Shown piece after piece: positions 44,801-56,218 of a DNA stretch of 64,000 nt. The stretch covers positions 1,922,001 to 1,986,000 of the forward strand of contig JAHQIY010000014.1 in NCBI GenBank assembly GCA_019054805.1, given 5' to 3'. Each line of letters starts with the position of its first letter. Position 1 is the first letter of the stretch. A program made the position numbers and the translations under genes. The notes under the pieces were generated by a model, which was not told the origin of the DNA, made no database searches, and was given only the letters and a program-made list of their open reading frames with translations. This DNA comes from Brachionus manjavacas (Eukaryota > Rotifera > Eurotatoria > Ploima > Brachionidae).

Positions 44801-47800
44801 TCTCCAAAAATCGCTCATCAATCAGCTTTCGTCTCTCAGACGGCAGTGAATTATAAGTTTCTTCATCCATTTCCTCGATTTCTCGTTGTTCTCTCAGCTC
44901 TTGTTCCTTTCTAAGTCTCTCTTTCTCCTCTTGGAGCTTAGCCATTTCGATTTTGTATTTTTGATAGTCCGATTTCATCACCAAGAAATAAATATATCTC
45001 CTGTTATTGAACGCTTTGAGGACAGCAGTAGCAGCTAGTAAGTTATTTTGAGCAAATAGGGTATCCAAGCCGTCGATTATAATTCCCTTATTGCAGTCTG
45101 AAAGCATAAATCTGTCGCTCAAAATTTCGACGAGGACTTCTTCTGGAAGAACTGTGCTCATGAACCCATCTTCGTTGCTGAACAGATTGGTTGAAATGCT
45201 GAGCTTTCTGGCCACTGGTCCAGATAAAGGCGGCGGTGTCGATGGCTTTTAGAAATAAAAAATTTATTAAATATTTTTCTTATTTACAGCGCTCAAGCTT
45301 CTTTAGCATCTTTCAAACATAAGATAAATTTTCAAATTGTATTTTTTAAACCATACTTATTACCTATTTGTATTTAGCAATTTTTTTTAAATTTTAATTC
45401 TATTTTAGTCTGAGGTGTTTTATTAGACTTCTGACAAAAATTACTAGCAAAAAAATTCTCTTTAGAAAAATTTAATAAATAATTTAAAAAAAAATATTAT
45501 TTGAGATTAAATATTTTGAATATAAAATCTCACCGTCAATGTTCAAATACAATTTAGATAAAATTTTTCAATTTAGATAAAGTCAGATAAAATTTTTTTA
45601 TTTTATTTTCATATTTTCTTTTAATTTTAATTTATTTTATCTAATATTTAATATGCTGTTAGATCTTTTTTTAACTTAATGCTAATTTAAAAAAAATAAT
45701 GTTACAATTTTATTTTTAAGTAATATTAATTTTTTTGCTTATCTTGGTACTTTCAAAATAATACATATCGTTATTTGTAATTAAGAAAAATTTTTAGCAG
45801 TTGATCTTAATAATTATCTAAATTTGAGAATAAAACATCATAATCATATTAAAGAAAAAAGGACTTAGAAGTTTTTTGAATTTTTAAAATTTATAAAATT
45901 TTTATATGTTTATTTTAAAATTAAAAAATTTTAACATTTTTACCTATTTTGTCAATTTAATCTCTAATAAGGCATTAATTATTATCTTTGGAAAAAATTC
46001 TAGTAAATTTAGTTCACTTTGGTAAAAAAAACTACAGGAAACATTTTTAATTTATATTTTTTCTAGATATTTTCCCAATTTTTTTTTAAAACTTCTTAAT
46101 TTTATACCAGTTCGCGAACCTTAGATATCAAAAAAAAATTTTTTTAGTTAAAAAACTACCCTTCTACCTTCGAATATCATTAAAAAAAAAAAAAACAATT
46201 TAAAAAATTTTTACATGATTAGATGATTGATCTGCATTCGATGCATCTCCTTTTAGTTTTTTACCAATTTTAATATTGGCATGAGAATCGCCAGCTACTG
46301 ATGTCTTTTTACTTCCACCAGGATTTCCTCCGACACTAATTGAATGCTGAGCCAATGCCTCAACACTTAGTCCACCAGCTTGATTGACAGTATTTTGACC
46401 AGCCACATGAGTAGTTTTGGCCATTTCGGCTTTTTCTTCTTCGGCCAATTTAGTGGCTGCCTCGGCGCAGAACTGGCGTGCTTTTGCTGCTGCCGCCGAT
46501 GTATTGCTCGCCATAGCTTCAATTATCACTGAATCAATGGTGAGCAAAGCGCATTCGTAGTGTTTGGCCAAAGCTACTGCAGCTTGACTTTTTCCAGATA
46601 GTGGTGGTCCGTGCACTACCATTGAGACACCGCGTCTGTTTCGAGCAGCGCGTCCTTCGCTTGACAAATCTATGCCCAGATACCTAGCTATTGAGTCAAA
46701 TACGGGATTTTTTTCCACATCTCCCACTGCTTGCTGAGAGCCTGAAGATTCAATTTTGGCCTCTTGTTTCTCAGTCTCTTCGGTGTTCTCAATTTCATTT
46801 ATTGTGTCATGAAGAAGCTGCTTTTGTTTCTGGTCTTCATCTTCGAGTTTTTTCTGCTGATCTTCATAGAAGTCGTACAATTCGATGGGCAGCTTTTCTC
46901 CGACATTTCTAGGCGGAAGCAGAATGGTGTTGTACTCGTCATAGCCGCGGATTATCCTCAATATTCTTTCCTCTTCGAGGTAATTTTTGTCAAATTCTAA
47001 ATTATATATTTCTATGGGATAAGAACAAGGGTTGGATATTTTGACTTCCTGTTCATCACCGGCACTGTGCGGCAAAATTGGATCAAATTCAATTGAATTT
47101 TTACTCAACTCGACTCTCGGCTCTAGGCCTTTTCCTTTGCATAGAATCATCAAACGCTGGCTGCTTTGGGCCATTCGAATAGTCAGTCTTTCTTCGTAGT
47201 TCTTTTCCTCGGTGGGCATGAATTTTATCTGAATGTTGGTCTTGTGACCCGGCATTAGTATTCCGCTAGGCGGCATTATTTCAAATATTTTCGGCTTATT
47301 TAGTTCAGAATCAAGTTTTTTCTTTCGTTTTAGATGCATAGGGGTGAATTTTTCTTCTCTTTTAGGCAAATATGACGCTGACCAGTCGCACCTCACTTCC
47401 TTGTGATTGTTTAGTTGAACGGTGATAATTTTGCATTCACCACATTTGACATCGGAAAATTCAATTATATCATTCGATATTTGAAGGTCTGGCATAGTAA
47501 CATTGGCTTTTAGGCGAAGGTTCACAATAGGCCCATTAACAATCTTTAATTATTAATAAAAAGTTAATTTTATTTTTTTATTTTTTTTTGTTAATAAAAC
47601 TAAAAATTTTATTTTAACCACCCTCATTGTTTACATTAAAAAATAAATTTTTAAAAATTTGATCAATGTTAAAATTAATCTGAATTGTATTGTAAATTTT
47701 TTTTACTCGAATTTACTTTCAATCTTTCTGAATTTTTAAAGAAATTGTTTAAATTTATTGAAAAATCATTACATTAAAATAATCAAAATTTAAGACTTAT

Positions 47801-50800
47801 AATATCATAATAATAATTTAATAGAAAGAAGAAGTAGAAGAGATAGAATAATTCTGGAAATGGTATAAATTGTATCATTTTTACTTCATCCAAAAGCCCT
47901 AATTAATTTTTTATTTTATACTTTATTATAGAAGCACATTTTCAAAGTAAAGATACAATAATTAAGTTATTTTTAAAATCCGAAAATTTCTGTAGAAATT
48001 TTATGCAAACTGAATCATGTACAATACTTGGTTTTGGCATTGCATGGTTTGATACACTTTTGATTTTAATTTCTATTCTCAGCATTATAATTTTTAATTT
48101 AAAATCCTTGAAAGTATTTTTTTAAGATAATTTTTCAAGAACCTTTTTTTTTAATTTAGCTGTATTGATACGAATTTAAAATTCTGAAATTGAGAAAAAT
48201 TTTAATTTTAAATTTTTAAAAAAACTTTTTCGGAAATAATCAGAGAATATTTATTTCTGGTATCTCTATCAATTTTACATTTTGTACATATTGGAAAAAA
48301 ATCTCACCAGTAAAGATTTAAAAAAAAAAAATTTAAAAAAAAGCTTAATTAACACCAACTTCACATAGTTTTAAACTTAATTTTTAAAATAGAATATAAA
48401 TTAAAATAAATACATTTATAGGTATAACATGTTCGACAGGGCCTAGGCCAAGGTTCGCTCCTCTTGGATCAAATGTGACTACAAATTCGACTGAAACGTC
48501 ATGAGGTAAATATCGAACTTTTTCAAGATCGATTAAGAATCCAGTTTTGGAGAAATTTTGTCTTTCAATTTCGAAGCTAGCTGATATTTTTCCCATATTA
48601 GCCGCTCTGACCACATGGGTCTTTACTGTGCCAAGGATCACGTGACCAAAGTCCAGAATGTAATCAGGCAAAAATGGTCTTTAAAAATAATTTCAAAACT
48701 GAAAACACATTTTTTATTTATTTACTTTATTTTTTTTTTGATTAGACTTTTTGAGCTGATAGATGTTTTACAGGAAACGGCACTTTTGGACTGCAAAGCC
48801 GATTGTTTTTTCGATTGTTTAGGACTAGGGACTTGTTCCAAGACCTCCTCGGCTTTTGAATCATTGCTTTCACTCGATACAACACTTTGATTATCTTTTT
48901 CCAAAGATACTACCTGGAACATGTCAGCCGTGTAGGTTCTGACAAAATTTTCAATGGCTAATCTATCGATTTCAACTTGGAGATCCAATTCTGGCACCAA
49001 ATGTAATGACTGTTAAATTAAAAATAAAGATTAATTTATTTGAATTATTTTGTTTAATTTTTTTATTTATTATTGTCTATGATTTATTTTTAAATTAAAA
49101 AAAAATGTATTTACATTCAAGTCCGCATCGGATTTTTGCTCAGCATTCTTGACAAAACTCTTGGCTTCATCTTTTAATTGTATGTAAGAATCTGTCTCAA
49201 AGCGAGGTAGATCTAGCATTATGTCAGCAAAGCCCGCGTCACCTTCGATCAAAATATCCTCTGGGGCAAAATGTGAAATTTGTAGCTGAAATGTTTTTGA
49301 GAATTTTTTAGGACTACCAGGTAGATATTTAACAGTCAAAGTTTCAGTTTTGTCCGCTTCGATTGAACCCTGTGAAAATTTATCAAAATGTTTATTTTAC
49401 TTCAATAACTCGAAAAATACTTTAATTGGAACAATTATTGGAACATCGGGCTCAATGACATACTCAGTCTGATTTTCATAGTCAATTCCAATCATGCTAT
49501 AGTCAATATTTACTCGGCCTAAATTTTTAATTGTAATTGTTGCCTCGCTTATTTCATCATAAGACTGAAAAAAAATTTTTTTTAAATTTAACTAAAAAAT
49601 TTGTTTATTTAATAAAATTTTTTGTTACAATATTTCCAAAATTAATTTGTCTGGTATTTAATTCGTAATTGAGAACGGAAGCCTCGCCACGAAGACTTAG
49701 TTCATACTCAGGTCCATTGTGAACCTGGCAAACTGCTTTAACATAAGCTTGGATTTCTTTATGGCCAAAATAGGTGATGGTTAAATTTTGTACTTCGCCA
49801 GGATTGAGCGTACCAAACAGAGGAGTAATGTTGAATATTTCTTCAATGGTGGGAAGTTCACGCTCGCCATTTCTGGTCAGCATTTCCTCTAATTTGCTCT
49901 CGATTTGAGCTTTTGATTGATCGATGAGACTTTGGCTATTGGCAAAATTGTTCTCATCTGGATTCTCTTCATTTACATCAGACAAATCGAGTTTAAAGTT
50001 TTTGCTATCTGATTCAACTGATCTATTAGTGTGACTCTCAGTTAAGGGCAAATTGGAAACAATGTTGTCTTTTTCCAGTACAAATTTCCAATTGTAATTC
50101 ACTTCTAGTGGTCCAATATTGGTCATTTTAATCACTTGAGTAACTTCTGTATTATTAAGAATGCAGCCAAAGTCAATTTGGTTCATTTCAAGATGAATGT
50201 TTGGAAAGTATATTTCTCCGATTAGATTGACCACATCGCCGTGCTGATGTTCTGAATAGTTTATGTTTAGCAGCCCATTGGACACTTCGTTGTGCAAGTC
50301 GCGTTTAAATTGTGTGTTGTAGTTGATGGCTATTTGTAGCGATTCTCCAGTTCTTAAATTGGTCATCATTTCGTTAACTAAATTTCCGGTCTCTTGGTCA
50401 ACTAGGCTAAATGGTGAACTTGTCGACATGTGAGCAGTTAGATCTAGTGAAGACACATTCGATATTGTCAAATTTTTTATCTGATTTGGAGGTAGACTTT
50501 GACCATCCTACAAAATTTAATATATAAAAATATGTGCTAGAAATGTTGTATTTTATTTATTTAAAAAAAATTTTTATAGACAAAAATATAAAAAAATCTA
50601 TTGACAAAAGAAGTGATAATTTCAAATTTACATTTTCAAGTTTGGGTTAATCTCTGAGAGGTGGCTGTATTTAGATATCTTAGCTTTTTCCTTTTTTTTC
50701 AATGCTTTTACATTTAGAATTAAATGATTTAGAAAATAAAGATTCTGTCTTCTTCAAACTAAGTAACCAAGAACTGGATTTGTTAATTGAAATTGGAAAT

Positions 50801-53800
50801 TTGAAAAATATTTTAAACCAATTTATAGAGAAATAGAGAAAAAAGTTTTAAGATCAAATTCACTTAAAAATCACATTCAAAAAGACTTTATACAAAATAA
50901 TAAATAAATACCGCTATAGACAATTTATGTAATTTAAATTTTACCCAAAATTGAAAATTAAAAATTAAATTTTTATATTAATATTTTGATAATAAAGTTT
51001 TATTAAAAAAAATTTTATGTGTAGATAAGAATGGAAATTTTCAAAATTCTCGCTAGCAAAACTTAAAATAATCTTATTATCTTTTCTTTATTAAATATTT
51101 GAAAAATTGAATTTTTTACATGAATTTACTGAAAATTAATTTAATTCCATTTTTTTAAAAATAATTATATATTTCTGTAATTCGTGTTAAAAATTAAAGA
51201 AAACCAAAAATCATCAAAATTGTATCAATAAGAAGTAACTTTGTTTTTTTTTTACTTTATAGCAAATTTTATCCAAATTTCGTCTAATTTTAACAAAAAA
51301 ATTTTTTTTCAAAAAGGCAAAATAAAATAATTACATGTTCGCATCTGAATACAAGATCTTTGGTTGAAAAAGAGACCAACGGTGCAACGAACTCACATCT
51401 AATTTTAAATCTCATAATTCTGTCCTTTCCGCTTGTCTTTCCAATGATCGAATTACAAATAAAATATTCCTCGACTAGCTGCGGCTTTTCGCCAAACGCC
51501 TCCACACTAATTTCTTTGCACTCGCCCGGATTAAGCTCAACCCGATTGGGATTTATCTTAAAAGTAGTGCTGGGCATATTTTTGGACATTTTCTCTTTTC
51601 TACTGGAATTGGTGCCAGGAATTTCGGGCATAAATGACAAACTTTGCTGTCTAGAGCTTCGATTTGTGAGTTTAAAAACTCGTTTGAGCCAGCCACCGCT
51701 GAAAAAAGTGCCAAAATCAATCGCGCTGCCAATACTAGGCTCACAGACTATAGAACTTCCAGCCCCCTGAGCCCTCACATTTATCTTTTGAGTGTTAGCG
51801 TTCTCAATCTCAATAAAAATGCAGTCATCATACCTGGTCTTGTCAATTAGATAACAAATCGCCTTGAGGACTATTTCTGCGCCTGGTTCGACCACTCCTT
51901 GAGATGGCTCGACCTTCCATGACGAATTCCTCTTGGCCATTAGCACTTTAAACTTGGCCTCAATCAGTGACTCGTTGGAAACAGTGATGTCTCTGGACGA
52001 CTTCTGCAGCACGGTAGTCAAGCCCCAGTCTATTTCTTTGGGCAATATTTGGCAAACCGGGCCTTGGCTAATGCATATAAAATTACACTTTAGCGGCGGC
52101 TCAACACTTCCATTTATTTTGATCAACAAATCTGATTGTATGTCGCCCAATTGCAGCGACTCGGCAAACACGGACACATACTTTACCGAGTTGGCCTCAA
52201 TGACTCCTTCGGCTTGACCACTGCTGAATTTGATGGTATCATTTGGCTTGGATGGCAGCAAATAGTATCTGGCCTTTAGAGATGTATCATTCTGCAGCTG
52301 AATCTGCTTTTCGTACGAATGATAGATAAAGCAGCGGCCTAGGTCTATATCAGGGGTCAGAATGGTGATTTGGGGCACTGTTGAACGTGCACTGATCGGC
52401 AGTTGGAACAGCTCATCGCCCACATTTTCAATGTCCACAATCAAGTGTGTCTCGTATTTTTTGATAAAATGTGGCACGAATTCGACCAGAATTTTTATTT
52501 CACTCTGCGGCGGTATTACGCCCTGGCTGGGCACAATGGAAAATTCCTTAAAATTGAACTCGTCCTGATCGGACTCGGCAAAGTCTCTCGCTTCACTGTC
52601 ACTGGCCACTCGCAGATTGAAGCTCATGGGCACCAGGGATGTATTGGCCAGCATGCATTGATGGGTGTACTTGAAACCATAGGACACCAGGCCGTATTTT
52701 ATGCCTGGTACATCGAACACAAACGTGGGTGGTATTACTGTGCCTTGGACTATCATGGTGTATTTTTCGGGCTTTCCGTCAATGTTAAAGTCAAAAGTTT
52801 CGCTGAAATCTCCCAGTTTGTCGCAAGTGAGTGTGATGTTTATGGCCTGGTATCCATTGGGAGATATGAGGCCTTCGTTGGGCTCAAAATTGAAGTATTG
52901 TCCAAATTGGCTGTTTGGCATGTTGACGTTGTAGATGGCGTCAATGAAGCCGCGATTGGACAAGACCACTTCGTAGACATGAGTCGAGCCGATGAACACA
53001 CTGCCAATGTCCAGTTTTTCGATGGATAGTTGCACTTTGGGCCCGGCGCCAACGCCGCTTAGTCTTAGCGGCAGTCGTGACTCTCGGCCGGTCACTTGAC
53101 AATAAGCTATTTTGTTGTAGATTTGTGCATAGTCCGGTTTGAATATCACGCTTACTTCAAATGATGAGTTGGGCCAGATGTCTCCCTCGATGGGCTGGAT
53201 AAAAAACACCTCGTCTTCAAAAATAAATGGCTTGTGTTCGGTGGTTTTTATTTTGTTCTGAAAATTTCTGGACAACAGTGCCATGTAGTCTTCGGCCAGG
53301 TTGGACATTTTTATTTTGGCATTTTCTTCTTCGCGGCTCAAATTGAGCACTTCCTTTAGTCTTTGCTGCTGTTCTAGCTCAGTGGTGGCGAATTTTTTCC
53401 ACTCAAAGTGAACTATGATGTCGCTACGATTGTGGATGGTCACAGTGCGCTGGTTGCACATGGTGATGTAGGTGTCTTCGATGCGAATTGAGCTCTTGTC
53501 CAAGCGGACGTTTATGTCCTGAGCAGCGCCGTAAAGAGACACGTAAATGGTCTCGTTTGAATCGTACTTTATGCTCAGTTCTTTTTTGTACTCGCCGCAT
53601 TTTTGCGCATTAAAGTACACTGTTACCTGCATATTCTCGCCCACGGGCAATATTCCGTGCTCAGGAGATACCGAAAAGGGCCTTGAGAAAAATAAAATAG
53701 TGAATGTTTTTAGCACACAAAAAAATCTTATATACACATTGAATTTTTTTTTTCTAGAGAGAAAATGGATTCAATCCAAGTATTCTCATGAAGAGATTTG

Positions 53801-55859
53801 AATAAAAATTAAACTTAATTATTTTATAAACACCTTATTTTATAATTTTGAAATCTGTTCATATAATTGATCATTTTCTATTGTCTAATAATTTGGGTAA
53901 AATTTGATCATTTTAACAAATTAAAAGGTTTTAAATTTCAATATTTTAAAATCATGAGAATATTCATGTTTTATATTATTTATTTTAAATAATTATTTAT
54001 ATTAAAAATTTTATTTTAAATAATGGAAATTTTAAAATTGTCTTAAGTTCTTTAAAAAAAAAAGTAATTATATGGATATTTTTTTTTTTCATGTTTTTAA
54101 ATAGATTTAGCTTAATTTACCTAAAATTAGAATTTTAAATTTCTAATAATTGGACCGAATTTTTTAAATGTGAAAGCATTTTCTTCCTAATTTGATTTTT
54201 TTTCAATGAATATAATAAAATTTAAATTTCTACAATAAAATGGATTTATTAATTTTAATTCAATGCCAGCATTAAATATTAAATTAATTTATTAAATAAT
54301 TTTACTTTCAATTTTAAAAATAGAATTTAAATTTTGAATTTGAAAAAAAAATTTTAAATTGTCTAAAGTTGTTAAAAAAAGGAATAATTTGATTAAAATC
54401 AGATCTTCTTAATTCATTTAAATAGAAATTTATCAATAGATTAAAAAGTGCTTTCAAAGAACTAGTTTTTTTACTGAATGAGAAAAAGAATAATTTTAAA
54501 ACTCAATTGAAAAATAGAAAAAAAAATTTGATTAAAATCTAATACATTTAAAATCTTTAATCAATAATTTTTTACTTGTTTTAATTTGATTTAATTAAAA
54601 AAAAGTTAAATAAAAATAAATTTTTTGAGTTCAATATTTAGAAAAAAATTAATTTTTGTAATTTTATAAAATATTTTTATTGCCCAAAATCTACTTCACT
54701 TAAATATTGATTAAATTCAATTCTTGATATTTTATTTCGAAAAAAATCATTTTTAGACTTTTTTACCTAAGTTTGAATTTAATTAATTAAAATTTTAATT
54801 AATAATAATTTAACTAGTAAATCCTTATATCTTTTTTAATTTTTTTAAAATTGTTATTTATTATTTTAGTTTGGAAAATTTTAAGTTTTTAAATTTTATG
54901 GAGTATTTTTTGTTCCCGAAAACTACTCCACTTAAATATTGATTTGATTAAATTCATGACATTTTGTTTCGGAAAAAAATGATGATTATTGAAGATTAAT
55001 GATTTGAAACTAAAAAAATTATTAAATCAAAACTTACTCTTCACATTTAAGGGAAAACTTGGCATCTCTATTTCCAATGTTGCGGATGCATAAGACTTTG
55101 AAAGCCGAGTGCTTGACTGGACACGTTCCATCTGCTGAAAAATTGATCTCATCTGGAAAGTCAAGAATGGCCCGCGAGCCTATGCATTTTATGGGCACTA
55201 AGAACTTTTCTCGCTCGGTAGTAACTATTAGTTCATGGTTGTAGTCTTTGTTTTCTTCAGGAACAAATTGAATTTTGTAGATAACCGGGAGACCTGGTCC
55301 GACCTTTTGGTGTGAGTCGGCCGATGTGATTATCTTAAAATACGGAGTGTCCAACTGGGTTACTTTTACTAAACGCGGTACTTTGTCATTGTTACGCAAC
55401 AAAAGCGGTATCTCGTAAGTCATAAATGGTTCGAATTTTTGAAAGAAAATTTCGGACGGATACGGCTGGAACATGGGCTCGTCCACCATAAGTTGAGTAT
55501 TCTGAGAAAAATTTTTTTTTTAAATTTTATTAAAAATAAAAAATTAAAAAATTTTTTTTTACTTTTTGAAGACTGGTTTCGCCCATGTCGAGTAATTCGA
55601 TTATTTTGGGCAAATGCATTTCGTGTGTGCTAGCCAACTTTTGTCTAGTATCCATGGACATTTCTTTTAAAAACTCCGAAGGCTTAAGCTATCAAAAAAA
55701 GTTAGATGGAAAAAATTGTGATTTCTGGTGGACTACCTTTCGAAATGTCTTGACTTCTTTGATCAGTTTGGGATTCTTGGGCGCACTTACTCTACTCTGA
55801 TAAGTAATGTGCGGCAAGGCTTCCAATGAGCCTACTGTTCCCTTAATCTCCCAAGACAT
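32877..55859 (-). CDS. HYDIN: HYDIN, axonemal central apparatus protein, complete
   Basis: Eighteen exons: 55859-55737, 55688-55563, 55501-55038, 53681-51335, 50507-49629, 49564-49421, 49369-49115, 49009-48726, 48678-48414, 47543-46215, 45245-44695, 44647-44199, 43711-43300, 43244-41583, 40635-40483, 40399-40292, 40147-38342 and 37068-32877. They join in phase to about 5,182 aa, against about 5,121 in human HYDIN. The N-terminus (PSEFLKEM, THEMHLP, IIELLDMGETS, LRNNDKVPR, REKFLVPIK, LDFPDEINFS) closely follows vertebrate HYDIN. The protein is built of repeated ASH/MSP-type beta-sandwich domains (GILPVGE, P-G-x-x-x-x-I-x-I-x-F). A Walker A motif GPPLSGKS sits at about residue 1941, in the kinase-like insert known in HYDIN, followed by a long Glu/Lys coiled coil (exons 11-13). 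HYDIN forms the C2b projection of the central pair and is needed for ciliary bending. The exon 18 part is GC-rich relative to the rest. Confidence 0.96.
37069..38341. other. HYDIN intron 17 (1.27 kb)
   Basis: Donor GTAAGT at 38341, acceptor CCTAAAG at 37069. AT-rich; no nested gene or clear repeat. Confidence 0.7.
40636..41582. other. HYDIN intron 14 (0.95 kb) with inverted repeats
   Basis: It contains dense TTACGTAAATT-type words (about 40800-40860) and a 33-35-bp inverted repeat, 41067-41099 with 41131-41165 (core AAATTTTGGTAAAATATGG). Confidence 0.7.
41067..41165. repeat. Inverted repeat in HYDIN intron 14
   Basis: Nearly perfect 33-nt arms surround a 31-nt AT-rich loop. Flanking TTTTACGTAA words resemble those of the element at 58573-58972. 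Confidence 0.7.
43712..44198. other. HYDIN intron 12 (487 nt)
   Basis: Donor GTAATT, acceptor AATTTAAG. Nothing else seen. Confidence 0.65.
45246..46214. other. HYDIN intron 10 (969 nt)
   Basis: Very AT-rich; no gene or distinct repeat seen. Confidence 0.65.
47544..48413. other. HYDIN intron 9 (870 nt)
   Basis: AT-rich; no gene or distinct repeat seen. The donor (GTATTT at 48413) is weak, so the 3' end of exon 9 is the least certain exon edge. Confidence 0.55.
50508..51334. other. HYDIN intron 4 (827 nt)
   Basis: Donor GTAATT, acceptor TTTTGTAG; nothing else seen. Confidence 0.65.
53682..55037. other. HYDIN intron 3 (1.36 kb)
   Basis: Donor GTAAGT, acceptor TTCTCAAG. Almost pure A and T, no gene seen. 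Confidence 0.7.
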
Positions 55860-55990
55860 TCTGGATAAGATTTGGGCCTTGAATAAGTCAATGTATTAAC
55901 GGGTAAAGTTTCTATTACTCTTCTAAAAATTATAGCAAAATTTAAAAATGTATTATAAAATATCAAAGAGTATTGGAGTCAAATTGGTTT

Positions 55991-56004
55991 GTTGTCATGG
56001 CAAT
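55991..56004 (+). promoter_or_regulatory. X-box (RFX site) 1
   Basis: GTTGTCATGGCAAT differs at two positions from the ideal palindrome GTTGCCATGGCAAC, and fits GTHNYYATRRNAAC except for the last base. Confidence 0.6.
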
Positions 56005-56079
56005 CCTTAAACAAAATTTTAATTTTAAAGTAGAACGAAGCGGCATGAGCCGTATATGAACAATTTATTACTTAATTTT

Positions 56080-56093
56080 GTTTCTATAGAAAC
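56080..56093 (+). promoter_or_regulatory. X-box (RFX site) 2
   Basis: GTTTCTATAGAAAC is a perfect 14-bp palindrome and fits GTHNYYATRRNAAC at every position. It lies 126 bp before the TBC1D32 start and about 220 bp from the HYDIN start. Confidence 0.6.
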
Positions 56094-56218
56094 ATGCTAT
56101 CCAAAAGTTCAATGTCATTGGCAAAACAGGAAAAAAAAAATTTTTTCAAATTTGAATTTTTCTATTATAATAAAATAAATTTGGCACTTTTTCTTCTTTT
56201 TTGTTCCACAACATTGGC

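Larger units (their letters stand above)
55860..56218. promoter_or_regulatory. Bidirectional promoter between HYDIN and TBC1D32
   Basis: The two start codons are head to head, 359 bp apart. The interval holds two RFX X-box-like palindromes (55991-56004 and 56080-56093). X-boxes drive many cilium genes through RFX factors. Both neighbours are ciliary, so joint regulation is likely (inference). Confidence 0.7.
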
